A stretch of 64,000 nt of DNA from Tetrahymena elliotti 4EA. Taxonomy: Eukaryota; Ciliophora; Oligohymenophorea; Hymenostomatida; Tetrahymenidae. Shown in pieces: positions 1 to 10,462 of this stretch. Position 1 is the first letter of the stretch; each line of letters starts with the position of its first letter. Location of the stretch: the NCBI GenBank assembly GCA_000231825.2, contig JH720390.1:69220-133219 (forward strand), read 5' to 3'. The notes beneath the pieces are model-generated. The model searched no databases, was not told the DNA's origin, and was given only the letters and a program-made list of their open reading frames with translations. Made by a program: the position numbers and the translations under genes.

Positions 1-1049
1 CTTTTATTTTATTGTAAAAATATCCTTTTCTTAAATCTAGTTCAATAAACTTTTAGATAGAATCTAATTCTATACACTCTCTCTAAATATATGACATAAT
101 AATTACTCGAGTAACAGTTTAGTATAATAATATTAAAAAGCTAATAACTGATATTATTAGAATTGAAGTTTAAAATTAATTGAGATCAGGATTCTTATTT
201 GCTTGTTATTAAACTAAAAAAAGAGTTACACAGAGATAAAGTTTAATCAACAATTCAAAAACAATCATAGCATGGAGTATTTTATATCCAATTTTTTATA
301 TTAAGTGTGATTTATCATTCCCTTACTCTTTAAGTGCTAAAACAATGCAAAAAAGCTATTTAGTAACTATTATTGTAAAATAAATATTTTTATCAAGAAA
401 AGGGAAATTATTTTGTATAAGAACCCAAACTTATTACATTAAAATAACAATAAGCACGAAAAATATTGATAAAAAGTAAAAATGAAAGTTTTATTAGTTC
501 CATAAGAAGAACAGAGACTAGAAAAAGGTAAAGAAATGAAAGTAGGAATATGAAAACTAAACAAACCAATACTTAAAGCTTGAAAGACTATCCAGGTGAT
601 ACTTTATATCCCCTATTAACATAGTAAAATTTAAATAAAAAGGCCCCATATATAGAATGATCAAAATAATCTAAATCAACAAAATATTAAGAAGCGTTTA
701 CTAAACTTTTAATACCCAAACTATACTAATTAAGTACAAACGAAAACTTAGGATACAAACTAATTCATTTTGTACTATTATTCCATCAATTAAATACCTC
801 CTATGCCTTTTATAGTTAATCATAAAATAAAGCTCATCCAATTAAACAATATTTAGTATTAGGATTAAAATTGACTCTAATCTCTATATATCCAAAGCAA
901 TGGTTTCAATTTTCCAGCTTATTAGCCTTTCTGCAATGTAAAAGCAAACAAAACTTTACTTTTATGTATTCAGAGAAGAAATACAATTATATAACTGTAT
1001 TTAACTTCACAATAATAAATAGTATTGCTTTTACAATATTTTTTTCCAT
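1..1049 (-). CDS. Multi-pass membrane protein, family copy A (partial, 5' lesion)
   Basis: Family of unknown function. The ATG at 1049 opens a 30-codon exon (960-1049) ending in YFFSEYIK, matching the first exons of copies C and D. Hydrophobic segments then follow to position 1, where the gene leaves the window with no TGA, reaching a block (TIL.IISVISF, then ELDSIQKFIELD) aligned with copies C and D. Odd point: copies C and D have an intron followed by QD.K..IYTFVSFY; in copy A the intron and these codons are missing, so exon 1 is out of frame with the conserved FYIAERLISW. Frame can be restored by a 76-nt GT-AG intron (884-959) that skips this segment and rejoins at RLES. Either copy A is spliced that way or it is decaying. 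About eight hydrophobic segments; no signal peptide was separately identified. Upstream neighbour is paralogue D. Confidence 0.6.
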
Positions 1050-1493
1050 TTTAACATGTTATTTCCTTTTATTTTGCAAATTTTGTCGTAACATTTTAGA
1101 TTTGAAAGATAAATAAGTTATTAATTTATTTGATTTGATTTTGAAATTTTATAATAAAGAATGAATCTAATAAAACCTAATAGTGACTAGCAAAAAAAGG
1201 GAAAAGTATTTGTAGATGCTTTTCATAAATTTTCTTAAAAAAAGTTAATTGTCAAATTATTGAGTAAGGTAAAGTCTGAACAAAAAATATTAATTTTATT
1301 TTGAAGAATAGGTATAAAATAGTGTTTAATTTAAATATTTTAAAAATAAGTAGCATAAATTCATCAAGCACAAAATATTATATGGATGAATGTGAAAAAA
1401 TTGATGGAACTTTATGACAAAATAAAAGAGGAATAAATAAACATAAATAATTTGCTAAAATAATATTTAATTTAAAGAAAACTCTTTTCAATT
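1050..1493. other. Intergenic spacer
   Basis: AT-rich spacer between the start of copy A and the stop of copy D. No open frame, RNA or repeat was recognised; it should contain the copy A promoter and the copy D 3' UTR. Confidence 0.5.
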
Positions 1494-3103
1494 TCATTCT
1501 TCAAATAGATCGTAGATTACTTGTTTTGGATTAGCAATCATTTTGTTCATCATAACTTTTTGAAATGCAATTAATTATACCATAAAAATTTTTGTTTTTT
1601 TTGCTATTTAATCTCTGAATAAACAAAGATTTTGATTAAGATCATCCATATTTGTGTAAACAAAGACATCAAGATGATTTTAGATAAAATACCTATAAAA
1701 ATCATATAAATTAGCATCTTAAATTCTAAAATATATTCTTTTTATTTCAGGTAAAAACTTTCTATTTTAGATCACTTTGAAGATGGTCTAAACTTAAAAA
1801 AAGTATTCAAATATTATTACTTATTCACTATGAACATATGTTAGCTTCTCCCTTTTAGCAAAATGAGATCTGATTTCACTATTTCTAAATTCAAACAAAA
1901 ACAGCTAAAGCATAATCTCTTGATGTCTAGTATTTGCTTAATTAAATTAAGTATCAAATACTTTAATATTTTTAATTTGTTTGTCTTTGTAAAAATATTA
2001 TTAATTTAGTGTTTATTCAAATTAGCCCATTTCATCAAATTCAAGTACTTCTTACTTTATAAATTATTTGATTAGGATATTTTATATAGCTGAATAAGCT
2101 AAAATAGCCACATTTATAAATAGTAGAGCATAAATAAAAAATAAAAAATATTAGACTGGCATCTTTTCGAATTAATTTATGGTATAAGTATAAGCAAAAG
2201 CAACTAGTAGCAGTACTTTAGTTGTTAACTCTTGAAATGTCATGCAATTGAAGACTTTTATACCATGTTAATTTATTATTAATAAAGGATCTGAATAATC
2301 TTAAAACGATATCTATAAAGACGATTGTAATATTTACTTCATAAATATTGTTGCTGACATAAAATATTTATCATAGTTATGAAGTCTTTCTATATTTTTG
2401 AATCTGTTCCATAAAGCTATGATTGTGATAACACAAGTAATTATATGAGCTATTAGAATATATATTCCATATTAACTGTATATTATAAGAAAAGATATAG
2501 CCCAAACAAAGGTATAAGTGTTGAAGAAAGAGCAGATATACTAAGTGATAAGAACATTAAAAAGACTTGGATAATTTTATAACATTTAGTAAAACGGGAT
2601 TATCATTTAGAAATTAATATAAAATTAGAACACGGTGAATCCAAGCATTGTAATGCTTATTAAAGCGACATTTAAAGCGCTAAATGAGAACTTCATAACC
2701 CAAATAAAGGAAAGTATATAAAGAGGTATATGAAAAAGACAAATAATCATGGCTTAGGCAAACATTCCTTGATTAATATAGAATTAGAATTTATCACGCC
2801 TGATCATAAAGTATATTTCTTCTAACTATACTAGATTTAATATTAGAATTTTAAGAGATTCAAAACGATTGGTGTTCAGGCTAGTTATTTCAGCAATGAA
2901 ACTAAATATTCTTTCTAATAGATAAAAACTTACAAATGTATAAATGTATGTTTTAGCATCTTACTATTATTATAAAATAAAATTTATTTAACTCTTCGAA
3001 AGATTAAATTTACCTATATATACTAGTAAAAAAAGTAGAACTATATCGCTATAAATATCTTCACTACAATAAAAGATAGGTACTTTAAAAGTGTTAAATT
3101 CAT
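1494..3103 (-). CDS. Multi-pass membrane protein, family copy D (intact)
   Basis: Exons 2963-3103 in two parts: 3014-3103 (30 codons, MNLTLLKYL...QYIQ) and 1494-2963 (490 codons), joined across a 50-nt intron (GTAAAT...AATAATAG); predicted 519 aa. No in-frame TGA before 1494-1496. Function unknown. Every block aligns by eye with copy C: QD.K..IYTFVSFY, ER[IL]FS, LNT, ESL.ILILN..QLEE.YFMI, GQA.IICLF, G.KV.N.M, QIKN...FDT, LFEF, and a C-terminal IYDLFEE. About eight or nine hydrophobic segments fill the first 350 residues; the last 170 are soluble-looking and Gln/Asn-rich. The sequence is far more diverged from C than B is, so it is an older duplicate. Confidence 0.8.
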
Positions 3104-3769
3104 TTATCTTATTTATCTTTTTTTCTATTTGAATAATTAATCAAATTAATTTGTTAATTTATTTCTACACTTTCTCAAATATTTTTAGAAATTGGTTTTT
3201 ATTTTGTGAGATCTTTTTTTTTTCATAAATTGATCTATGTTTTAAATATTCGATCTCAAATCCTTCTATATCTTCTCAAAAATTAAACCATAAACAAATT
3301 AGATATATTGACCAAGAATGAGAAGCAGATTTTGTAATATTTTCTTCTTTAAAATTCTAAAAAAAAATTAAATACATATTTATTATTGGAAATCAAACAT
3401 ATCAACAATAGATCTAATACAATATTAAAATTACAAATATAATAACTAGGATAGAATATTAAATATTTCATAACCTCTCTTACTTTTAACTTGAAAAATA
3501 ATTAAAAAATTTCTAAAATTTCATTGATTTTATCATATCTTTAATATTTAATCTCAAATTTGAAATTTCTGGCTTTATTTATGAGTATTTACAAAATATA
3601 AATTAAAATCATTTTGACATTTGATTAAATATCAAAGAAAAGTTGAATATTAATTAATAAGAAATTAACGTTTTTTAATTTCTAAAAAATGAAAGAAGGG
3701 ATGAAAGAAAGACTAAACAAAATAATATTTTCAATTTTTAATTTTGAATTAGATAAATAAAACAACAAT
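3104..3769. other. Intergenic spacer
   Basis: Upstream region of copy D and downstream flank of pseudogene B. From about 3641 it is near-identical to the downstream flank of copy C (from about 5047), so it is partly included in the segmental duplication. No gene seen. Confidence 0.5.
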
Positions 3770-4960
3770 TCATTCATACAAATCAAAATAAATATGATAA
3801 GGGTTTAGAATCATTTCATTAGAGATAAGGTTTTGATAAACCTTCATTTATGAAATTAATTACCTCGCTTCTCTCCATGATTTCTACATTATTTCATAAT
3901 ATTTGTTATTATAATTGGTTTACAATTTAATTTAACAGTTCATTATTTTAAAGTTAAAAGCTAACATTTTTAATTGAAGGTTAGATGACATTTGTTTTAA
4001 GCAAATCTAAAATATCAAAAGCTTTAATCTGAAAGTAAATTGACACTGAATAATAATATTTCTCATCACTTGATATCTTTTTTTCAAAATATCTCCCAAT
4101 AATCTCAATCAAATCATACTCAAATAGTAGTCTTTTGAGTATATCTAAGGGAAAATTATTTTGGTAAGATAAAGTATCAAATATTTATATATATTTTATT
4201 TATTTATTTTTAATTTAATTACTGTTATAATCTAGCTCAATAAACTATTACAAAGAATCCAACTCTAAAAAAACTGGTTTGATACATTGATAAATAATTA
4301 CATCTTTAATAGTCTGGTATAGTAAGATTAGAAAACAAATATTAAGCATGACTAAAATAGTAGTTTAAAAGGAATAAAGCTGTTGATTATCATTAACTGT
4401 TAAATAAACTACCCAAAGAGATACTAAAAGATAAGCTTTAATAATCAGTTGAAACACTATCATAAAATTTAAAACTTTATGGCCAGTCTTACTTATTAAT
4501 TCAGATCCTTGATTTTTTTAAAATACAAATCTAACTACTACATGCAAAATCTGTTTGATGATTATGATTATTAATACTTTATTGCAAGCTTAAAAGCTAT
4601 TTTTAACACGAGTCCATAAATAATTTATTAATAAAAGAATACACACACAGAGTAAACTGCAAGGACATAACTATAAGTTGTAGTAGTTCCAAATAAAGCA
4701 AAGGGACGAGAAAAAAGTAAAAAATTGAAAATAAGAAAACAATAGCTCAAATATCCAAATTCTCAACTCATCAAAATCATGTATTTCGGATATAAATAAA
4801 GCAACAACAAAAAAATAGAAATAAAAGAAACATTCAGAAGTGTATACTGATATTTTAAAACCCACCCAAACTATACTCATTATTTAGATAGGAATTGTAA
4901 ATATACATATTATTACAGCTTAATCAATTATTTCTTCTTCTAAATATTTGGAATGTCTAT
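3641..4960. repeat. Segmental duplication, left copy
   Basis: Near-identical direct repeat of about 5047-6422. Long blocks match almost base for base (for example 3957-4440 against about 5366-5845). Differences include a 38-nt deletion near 3938, two compensating 2-nt changes near 4643 and 4670, and point changes. The homology stops sharply at about 4960. Confidence 0.85.
3770..4960 (-). pseudogene. Truncated duplicate of copy C (copy B)
   Basis: Carries the part of copy C from roughly residue 90 onward. The N-terminal exon and first hydrophobic segments are absent: homology begins abruptly at about 4960 and an in-frame TGA lies at 4977-4979. The longest frame could start at ATG 4878-4880 (MSIVWVGFK) and runs to a premature TGA at 3894-3896. 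A 38-nt deletion near 3938 puts the conserved C-terminal tail (ending at 3770 by alignment with C) out of frame. Two 2-nt indels near 4643 and 4670 cancel each other. The high similarity to C shows a recent event. Most likely a non-functional fragment; a shortened protein cannot be excluded. Confidence 0.8.
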
Positions 4961-5046
4961 TAAAAATTTTACTAAATCAAATACTTATCATAATGTACCA
5001 AAAATTTTTTTTGTTTAATTGAAACCTATTTATTATATATGTAAGG

Positions 5047-6422
5047 AAATGTTGAAGATTAATTCATAAGAAATTAAGGTTTTTTAATTTCTAAAAAATG
5101 ATCAAATATTTTCAATTATTAATTTTGATTTATATAATAAAACAACAATTCATTCATACAAATCATAATAAATATAATAAGGGTTTAGAATCATTTCATT
5201 AGAGATAAGGTTTTGATAAACCTTCATTTATGAAATTAATTACCTTGCTTCTCTCCATGATTTCTACATTATTTCATCATATTTGTGATCATAGTTTGTT
5301 TACAATTTTATGTAACAGTAATTATCTATCCAAAATTTATACAACTCATCTATTAGTTCATTATTTTAAAGTTAAAAGCTAACATTTTTAATTGAAGGTT
5401 AGATGACATTTGTTTTAAGCAAATCTAAAATATCAAAAGCTTTAATCTGAAAGTAAATTGACACTGAATAATAATATTTCTCATCACTTGATATCTTTTT
5501 TTCAAAATATCTCCCAATAATCTCAATCAAATCATACTCAAATAGTAGTCTTTTGAGTATATCTAAGGGAAAATTATTTTGGTAAGATAAAGTATCAAAT
5601 ATTTATATATATTTTATTTATTTATTTTTAATTTAATTACTGTTATAATCTAGCTCAATAAACTATTACAAAGAATCCAACTCTAAAAAAACTGGTTTGA
5701 TACATTGATAAATAATTACATCTTTAATAGTCTGGTATAGTAAGATTAGAAAACAAATATTAAGCATGACTAAAATAGTAGTTTAAAAGGAATAAAGCTG
5801 TTGATTATCATTAACTGTTAAATAAACTACCCAAAGAGATACTAAAAGATAAGCTTTAATAATCAGTTAAAACGCTATCATAGAATTTAAAACTTTATGG
5901 CCAGTCTTACTTAATAATTGAGATCTTTGATTTTTTTTAAATACAAATCTAATTACTACATGCAAGATCTATTTGATGATTATGATTATTAATAATATAT
6001 ATTTATCGCAAGTTTAAAAGTTATTTCTAACACGAGGCCATAAATAATTTATTAACAAAAGAATACATACAGAGTAAACTGCAAGGACATAATACTATAA
6101 GTTGTAGTAGTTCCAAATAAAGCAAAGGGACCAGAAAAAAGTAAAAAATTGAAAATAAGAAAACAATAATTCAAATATCCAAATTCTCATCTTATCAAAA
6201 TCATCGATGTTGAATTAAGAAGTATCCACAAATAGAATAAAGGCTAGACAAAATGGAGCTAAATAAAGCAGCAACAAAACAATAGAAATAAAAGAAACAT
6301 TCAGAAGTGTATACTGATATTTTAAAACCCAAACTATACTCATTATTTAGATAGGAATTGTAAATAGACATATTATTACAGCTTAACCAATTATTCCCTA
6401 CTCTAAATATTTGGAATGTCTA
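5047..6422. repeat. Segmental duplication, right copy
   Basis: Partner of 3641-4960. It contains most of exon 2 of copy C plus its downstream flank. The intact reading frame lies in this copy, so it is the probable source. Confidence 0.85.
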
Positions 6423-6740
6423 TTTTTGTTAATCATAAAGTAGAGCTCCTCTAATTGAGCAAAATTTAGTATTAGAATTAAAAGGGACTCCAGCTTCTTT
6501 GTATTCAGAGCACTAATTTCAATAACCCAACTGAACAGCCTTTCTATTACATAAAAGCTGACAAAAGTGTAGATAAAGCCTTTTTAATCTTACTAAAGTT
6601 ATTTTGAGGTATAAAGTAAATATAAGGTAATCAAAAGCAAATCATTTTACTTTTATGTATTAAGAGAAGAAATAAATTTATATTGCAGTGTTAAATTTTA
6701 CAAAGAGAAAGGCTAATCCTTTGATTATGTCTTTTTGCAT
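5150..6740 (-). CDS. Multi-pass membrane protein, family copy C (intact)
   Basis: Two exons: 6651-6740 (30 codons, MQKDIIKGL...SQYIK) and 5150-6592 (481 codons), separated by a 58-nt intron; both phases fit and no in-frame TGA occurs before 5150-5152; 510 aa. The start follows an A-rich context, as usual in ciliates. About eight or nine hydrophobic segments (FIYTFVSFYVIERLFSW, AVIICLFTIPI, FISIVLLLLYLA, ELLFSYFQFFTFF, LAVYSVCILLL, LIIKAYLLVSLWVVYL, TTILVMLNICFLILLY) precede a roughly 170-residue soluble tail with LELDSLQQFIELD, RLLFEYDLIEIIGRYFE and a terminal YYIYYDLYE. I do not recognise the family; a transporter, receptor or lipid-interacting protein are all possible. It heads the array C-B-D-A. 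Confidence 0.8.
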
Positions 6741-7246
6741 TTTTGGCTGAATTCTTTTTATATATTTTTTTGCTGAATTAAATCAGTTTTTTAAATTAAA
6801 ATAAGCAAAAGAAGCCAATAATGAGTATGATTTTAGAATTATTCAATATTCAAAAATTAAAGGTGACAAAAAACGATTGAGTAATAACTTTATCTTTAAC
6901 TAAAAAGGTAATAGGTTGAATATAAATTATTTAATTATATATTTTCTTTTAAAAATGTAATTAGTTAAACTTTATAAAATATTTCTACTTTAACAAGTAA
7001 GAATACAGATAGTGATTGTACTTATATTTCCTTAAATAAAATAAAAATAGTAAATTTGTATTTTTTTTAAACAAAATTTTGTATTTTTAAAGGAAATTAT
7101 TTTTATTTTAACAAAAATTGTACCAAAAACATTTTTTTTGAAAGAAAGAAATTTACTCTTTTAGAAATTTTATTTTGCAAAGTTTTAAATATTAAACAAT
7201 TCAATTCTTACCTAATTCAAATTCATTTAAATCAAATTCTTTGTAA
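6741..7246. other. Intergenic spacer
   Basis: Upstream region of copy C and 5' flank of the tRNA gene. AT-rich with short T and A runs; nothing else recognised. Confidence 0.5.
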
Positions 7247-7319
7247 TCCCCTATAGTCTAGCAGGTTAGGATAGAAGGTTTTCACCCTTCAGACCCGGGT
7301 TCAAGTCCCGGTGGGGGAA
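7247..7319 (+). tRNA. tRNA-Glu(UUC): tRNA-Glu (anticodon UUC)
   Basis: A 73-nt cloverleaf stands out as the most GC-rich stretch of the region. The acceptor TCCCCTA pairs with TGGGGGA (7312-7318) with discriminator A at 7319. The anticodon stem GAAGG/CCTTC encloses the loop TTTTCAC with anticodon TTC at 7281-7283. The T arm is CCGGG-TTCAAGT-CCCGG. It reads GAA and, by wobble, GAG. No intron; CCA is not encoded. Confidence 0.96.
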
Positions 7320-7322
7320 TTA

Positions 7323-7329
7323 TTTTTTT
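7323..7329 (+). terminator. RNA polymerase III T-run terminator
   Basis: Seven consecutive T residues four bases after the tRNA, the normal Pol III stop signal. Confidence 0.75.
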
Positions 7330-7752
7330 ATTTTACTTTTATTTTTTAAAATCAAATTTTTGTTTGTAGTTAAGATATTGTACATTTGATACTCAAAGTT
7401 TTTTTAATTTTTTTATGTATTAAATAAATAGTAAATTTAAAAAAAGTAAATATTTATCAAGTTTCTGATTCATTTAATTCTTCTAAAATTTCTTGATTAG
7501 AAAAATAATATGGTTTTAAAATTTTTTGATAAAGTATTGATTTAAATTAGAGTGCTTTAATTAATAGATGATAGGAGATTAATTAATTTATTTTAGCAAT
7601 AAAAAAATAAGAATTTCTTTTGTTTTTAAAAAAATTATTGGAAAATGTAAAAATCACTCAAACAAAAAAAATGTCAATAACTTTTTAAAGATTAAATATA
7701 TTTTAATAAAATATTTATTGATTATTAATTAATTAAAGATTATTCAAATCAA
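7330..7752. other. Intergenic spacer
   Basis: AT-rich DNA between the tRNA terminator and the end of the frameshifted gene; no feature seen. Confidence 0.5.
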
Positions 7753-9608
7753 TCAAAGAGTGGATGGGTTTAATAAAGGGCAAGTTTCGGTGTATAAATT
7801 GTAATTTAGAGGAGATAAAAGTGATCCTTCAATGAAAGAAATTTCTTCTCTCGGAGTTTTCCAGCAGATTTCTTTCCACTTGAATTGAACAATATTTTCT
7901 TTTATGTTCTTAATACTGCATTTAATGTAAGAATAGAAAGCTCCAATTTTTTATTCAAAAGGAATGAGATGGGTATCAATACTCAATAAGGCTTGCAAAT
8001 TAGATCTGTCTAATTGCAATAAGAAATCCAAATAAACATTAGCGACCAAACCTTTAGCGAATACACCACCTTCAGCGACCTTCCAAACTGAAATTGATCC
8101 TTCAACACCAAGAATAGGTTTACAAAAGGATGGAATTGTAAAGTGCAAAGCCCCTATTCGTCTTTAGAAACATCAAAGGACCAGCCATAGTTGAGTTCAA
8201 TACTTGCAGTGAAAGGAATATTTATAACACCTCCCAATAAAGGGTAAACAACCTAGAAAAGAATCTTCTTGAGAGTACCTTAATCAGAAGAGTTTTGTGC
8301 TTCACAAGAATACCAAGGATGGTCAATACGCTTTCCATAAATATAAGGTAGATAGCAGATTGAATTAAAGAATAGTTTTCATAATTCAAGTATTCAATTG
8401 TTAAACAGATAGTATTGCCAAAAATTTATTTACGGAAAACATCAAACTTTTTATGAATCAACAGAGTATTTTCATTACTTTCACCTAACTATGGAGTATT
8501 TTGGTTATTTTTATTCTAAATAATTTTTAACTTGCCACCAGTTTCATCAAGATTTACCTATTCAAAGGAATCACTGCTTTCATAGCGCTTAATTTCTTCA
8601 ATCAAAGTTTTATTGTATCCAGTGCTGATTAATTAAAAGTTTGATTCTATTCTTGTGAAAGCCTAGCCAATAAGTTCTTCATACTCAGTAGAGTTGTTTA
8701 TTGGGATAGAGTTATCAGCAGAAAGTAAAATATCTTCATGAGAATGAGTAATATTGAAAACCATCACTTCAGTGTTTTATTCAACCTTACCATCACCAAC
8801 AAGGAAATTTGACTCAAATTAAATATCTGGAATTTTACCTCCTAAACTGTAAGAGAAATTAACAAAGCTATCAGAGTTATAAGATTTGCTTAAAATAATA
8901 TTTAAGGTAAAGTGTTGAAGGTATATTAGGGATTAATTTAACCAAGGTAAGTATCTTCGATAATTTATTCATTAGAAACTTCACTACTAGAACGCAATAA
9001 ACTATTAGAAGGAGAGCTGCTTTCTTAATAAAGAGTGGAATTTAATTAAGGAAAATATTATTCAATAAATCTCTAAGTTAGACGAATAGCAATTTAAGAT
9101 ACCTAGTTTCCTTTAGGCTATTCTAACTTCAACAAAGTACCTTCAGCAGAAATAGTGGTTTGAAAATGAGTGAAAATTCTTAATTAAAAGCTTCAGCAAA
9201 TAAGTCTTCATCAGGTATAATGTTTCCTTCAGGATTGAACTAAGAAAGAGATTAAAGGTCTCTGTAAACAATATGAGCAATAATTTTATCATCACCATTA
9301 TTGAATGCTACAATATCTTAAGTAGAAGAGTAGACAGTACATTATTCTTAAATGGCTGGTTAGTGTTCAGCCTTTTGATTAGTGCAGACAGTCATATTTC
9401 TTTGAGAGGTGATGACAAGATCATTAGATAGTTAACTAAGATAGGTCATATTGTTAATTATTAGGCTTTAAGATTAAGCGGATTCTGAAAAGAGAGCTGT
9501 TGTTCCAATCAAGGCAACAATAAAAATAGCTAAAAGAGCTACATGAGTTATAGCCTTCTTTCTATTTTAGCTTTGCTACTAAGAAGCAATAATGAAGTAG
9601 TTATTCAT
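7753..9608 (-). pseudogene. Frameshifted membrane-anchored or secreted protein gene
   Basis: Starts MNNYFIIASQQQ at 9608, followed by one hydrophobic anchor (HVALLAIFIVALIGTTALF), which suggests a type II membrane or secreted protein. About 617 codons can be followed to TGA 7753-7755, but only by changing frame four times: near 9165-9185 (after EAFNQE), near 8895 (after NTLPQ), near 8350 (before YLPYIYGKR) and near 8120 (before CKPILGVEG). All four changes are in the same direction, as if one base were missing each time, and no GT-AG intron explains them. Between the breaks the text is clearly coding (FNITHSHEDILLSADNS, SIELNYGWSFDVSKDEQG, EGSISVWKVAEGG). It resembles the large ciliate family of secreted proteins with an ELNYGWS..VS.DE.G block; function unknown. 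Pseudogene, or assembly with base-call losses. Confidence 0.65.
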
Positions 9609-10462
9609 TTTTGTGCTACGTTTTTTATTTTCACAATTTTTAATTAAAAATAATATTAATTACTTTCAATAACTAAATTGAATTTGTTGTAAATATTTTT
9701 TTAATTTCACCTGTATATTTTAGAGATCTTAATTTTTTGAGTAGGTGATGAGTAAATTAAAAAAATAATTAGAATTAAAGAAAGAGAGATAGATAAAATT
9801 CTAAAGCATAATCATAGTTAGTTAATTAGATCATAATAAATTGTAAGAAGAAAATAACAAATTAATGATTCAATCAATTATCTATAATTTATGAGAAATA
9901 TTACATAGACTATTATTGATAAATTTAGCTTTGTTTAATAAATTGATACAAAAATTCTGAGTTCAAATTATTGAAAGAATTCCTGAGACAGACTAATTTA
10001 TTCTAAAGTAAATTTTCAATCAAAATGTTTAATTTCATATTAAAAAAAAAGATTTTTATAAAAATTTATTTTTGTTCAAGAAATTTATTTAATTGACATT
10101 TCAATTGTAAAATATGAAGTATTATCTTTACAAAATCAGTAACAACTATTCCTTTTAAAAGCATTCAAGCCATACTTTAAGACAGAAATAAAAAAATTTT
10201 TTAATATTTTTTTGAAGAAACTCAGAGATAAATTGATAAATTGTTTGATTTTATTCTAAAAAGAAAAAAATTGAATTTACTAATTATTTGTTGGAAGTTG
10301 AAGGTATTTTCTAAATGGACAATTAATTTATTAATTAATATTGTTGAAAAAATTATTTAAATATAAAAATATGAAATATACTTTTTATGGTTTATTTTAA
10401 AGTGTTTTAAATAGTTTTTTATGCTTTATTTTAAATTAATAAATAATCTTTTTGGAATTTTT
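9609..10462. other. Intergenic spacer
   Basis: Upstream region of the frameshifted gene and downstream region of the 1099-aa gene. Very AT-rich; no gene, RNA or repeat recognised. Confidence 0.5.

Noticed and set aside
920..6650. An intron in the membrane family ending at AG just before AAAGGCT (copies A and C).
   Set aside because: Comparison of A, C and D shows FY..ERL.SW upstream of that point is conserved coding sequence; the acceptor shared by C and D is the earlier TAG before TAAGAT.
7753..9608. Programmed +1 frameshifting as in Euplotes.
   Set aside because: The shifts are in the opposite direction (one base short) and the genetic code here is not that of Euplotes; no slippery stop motif precedes the sites.
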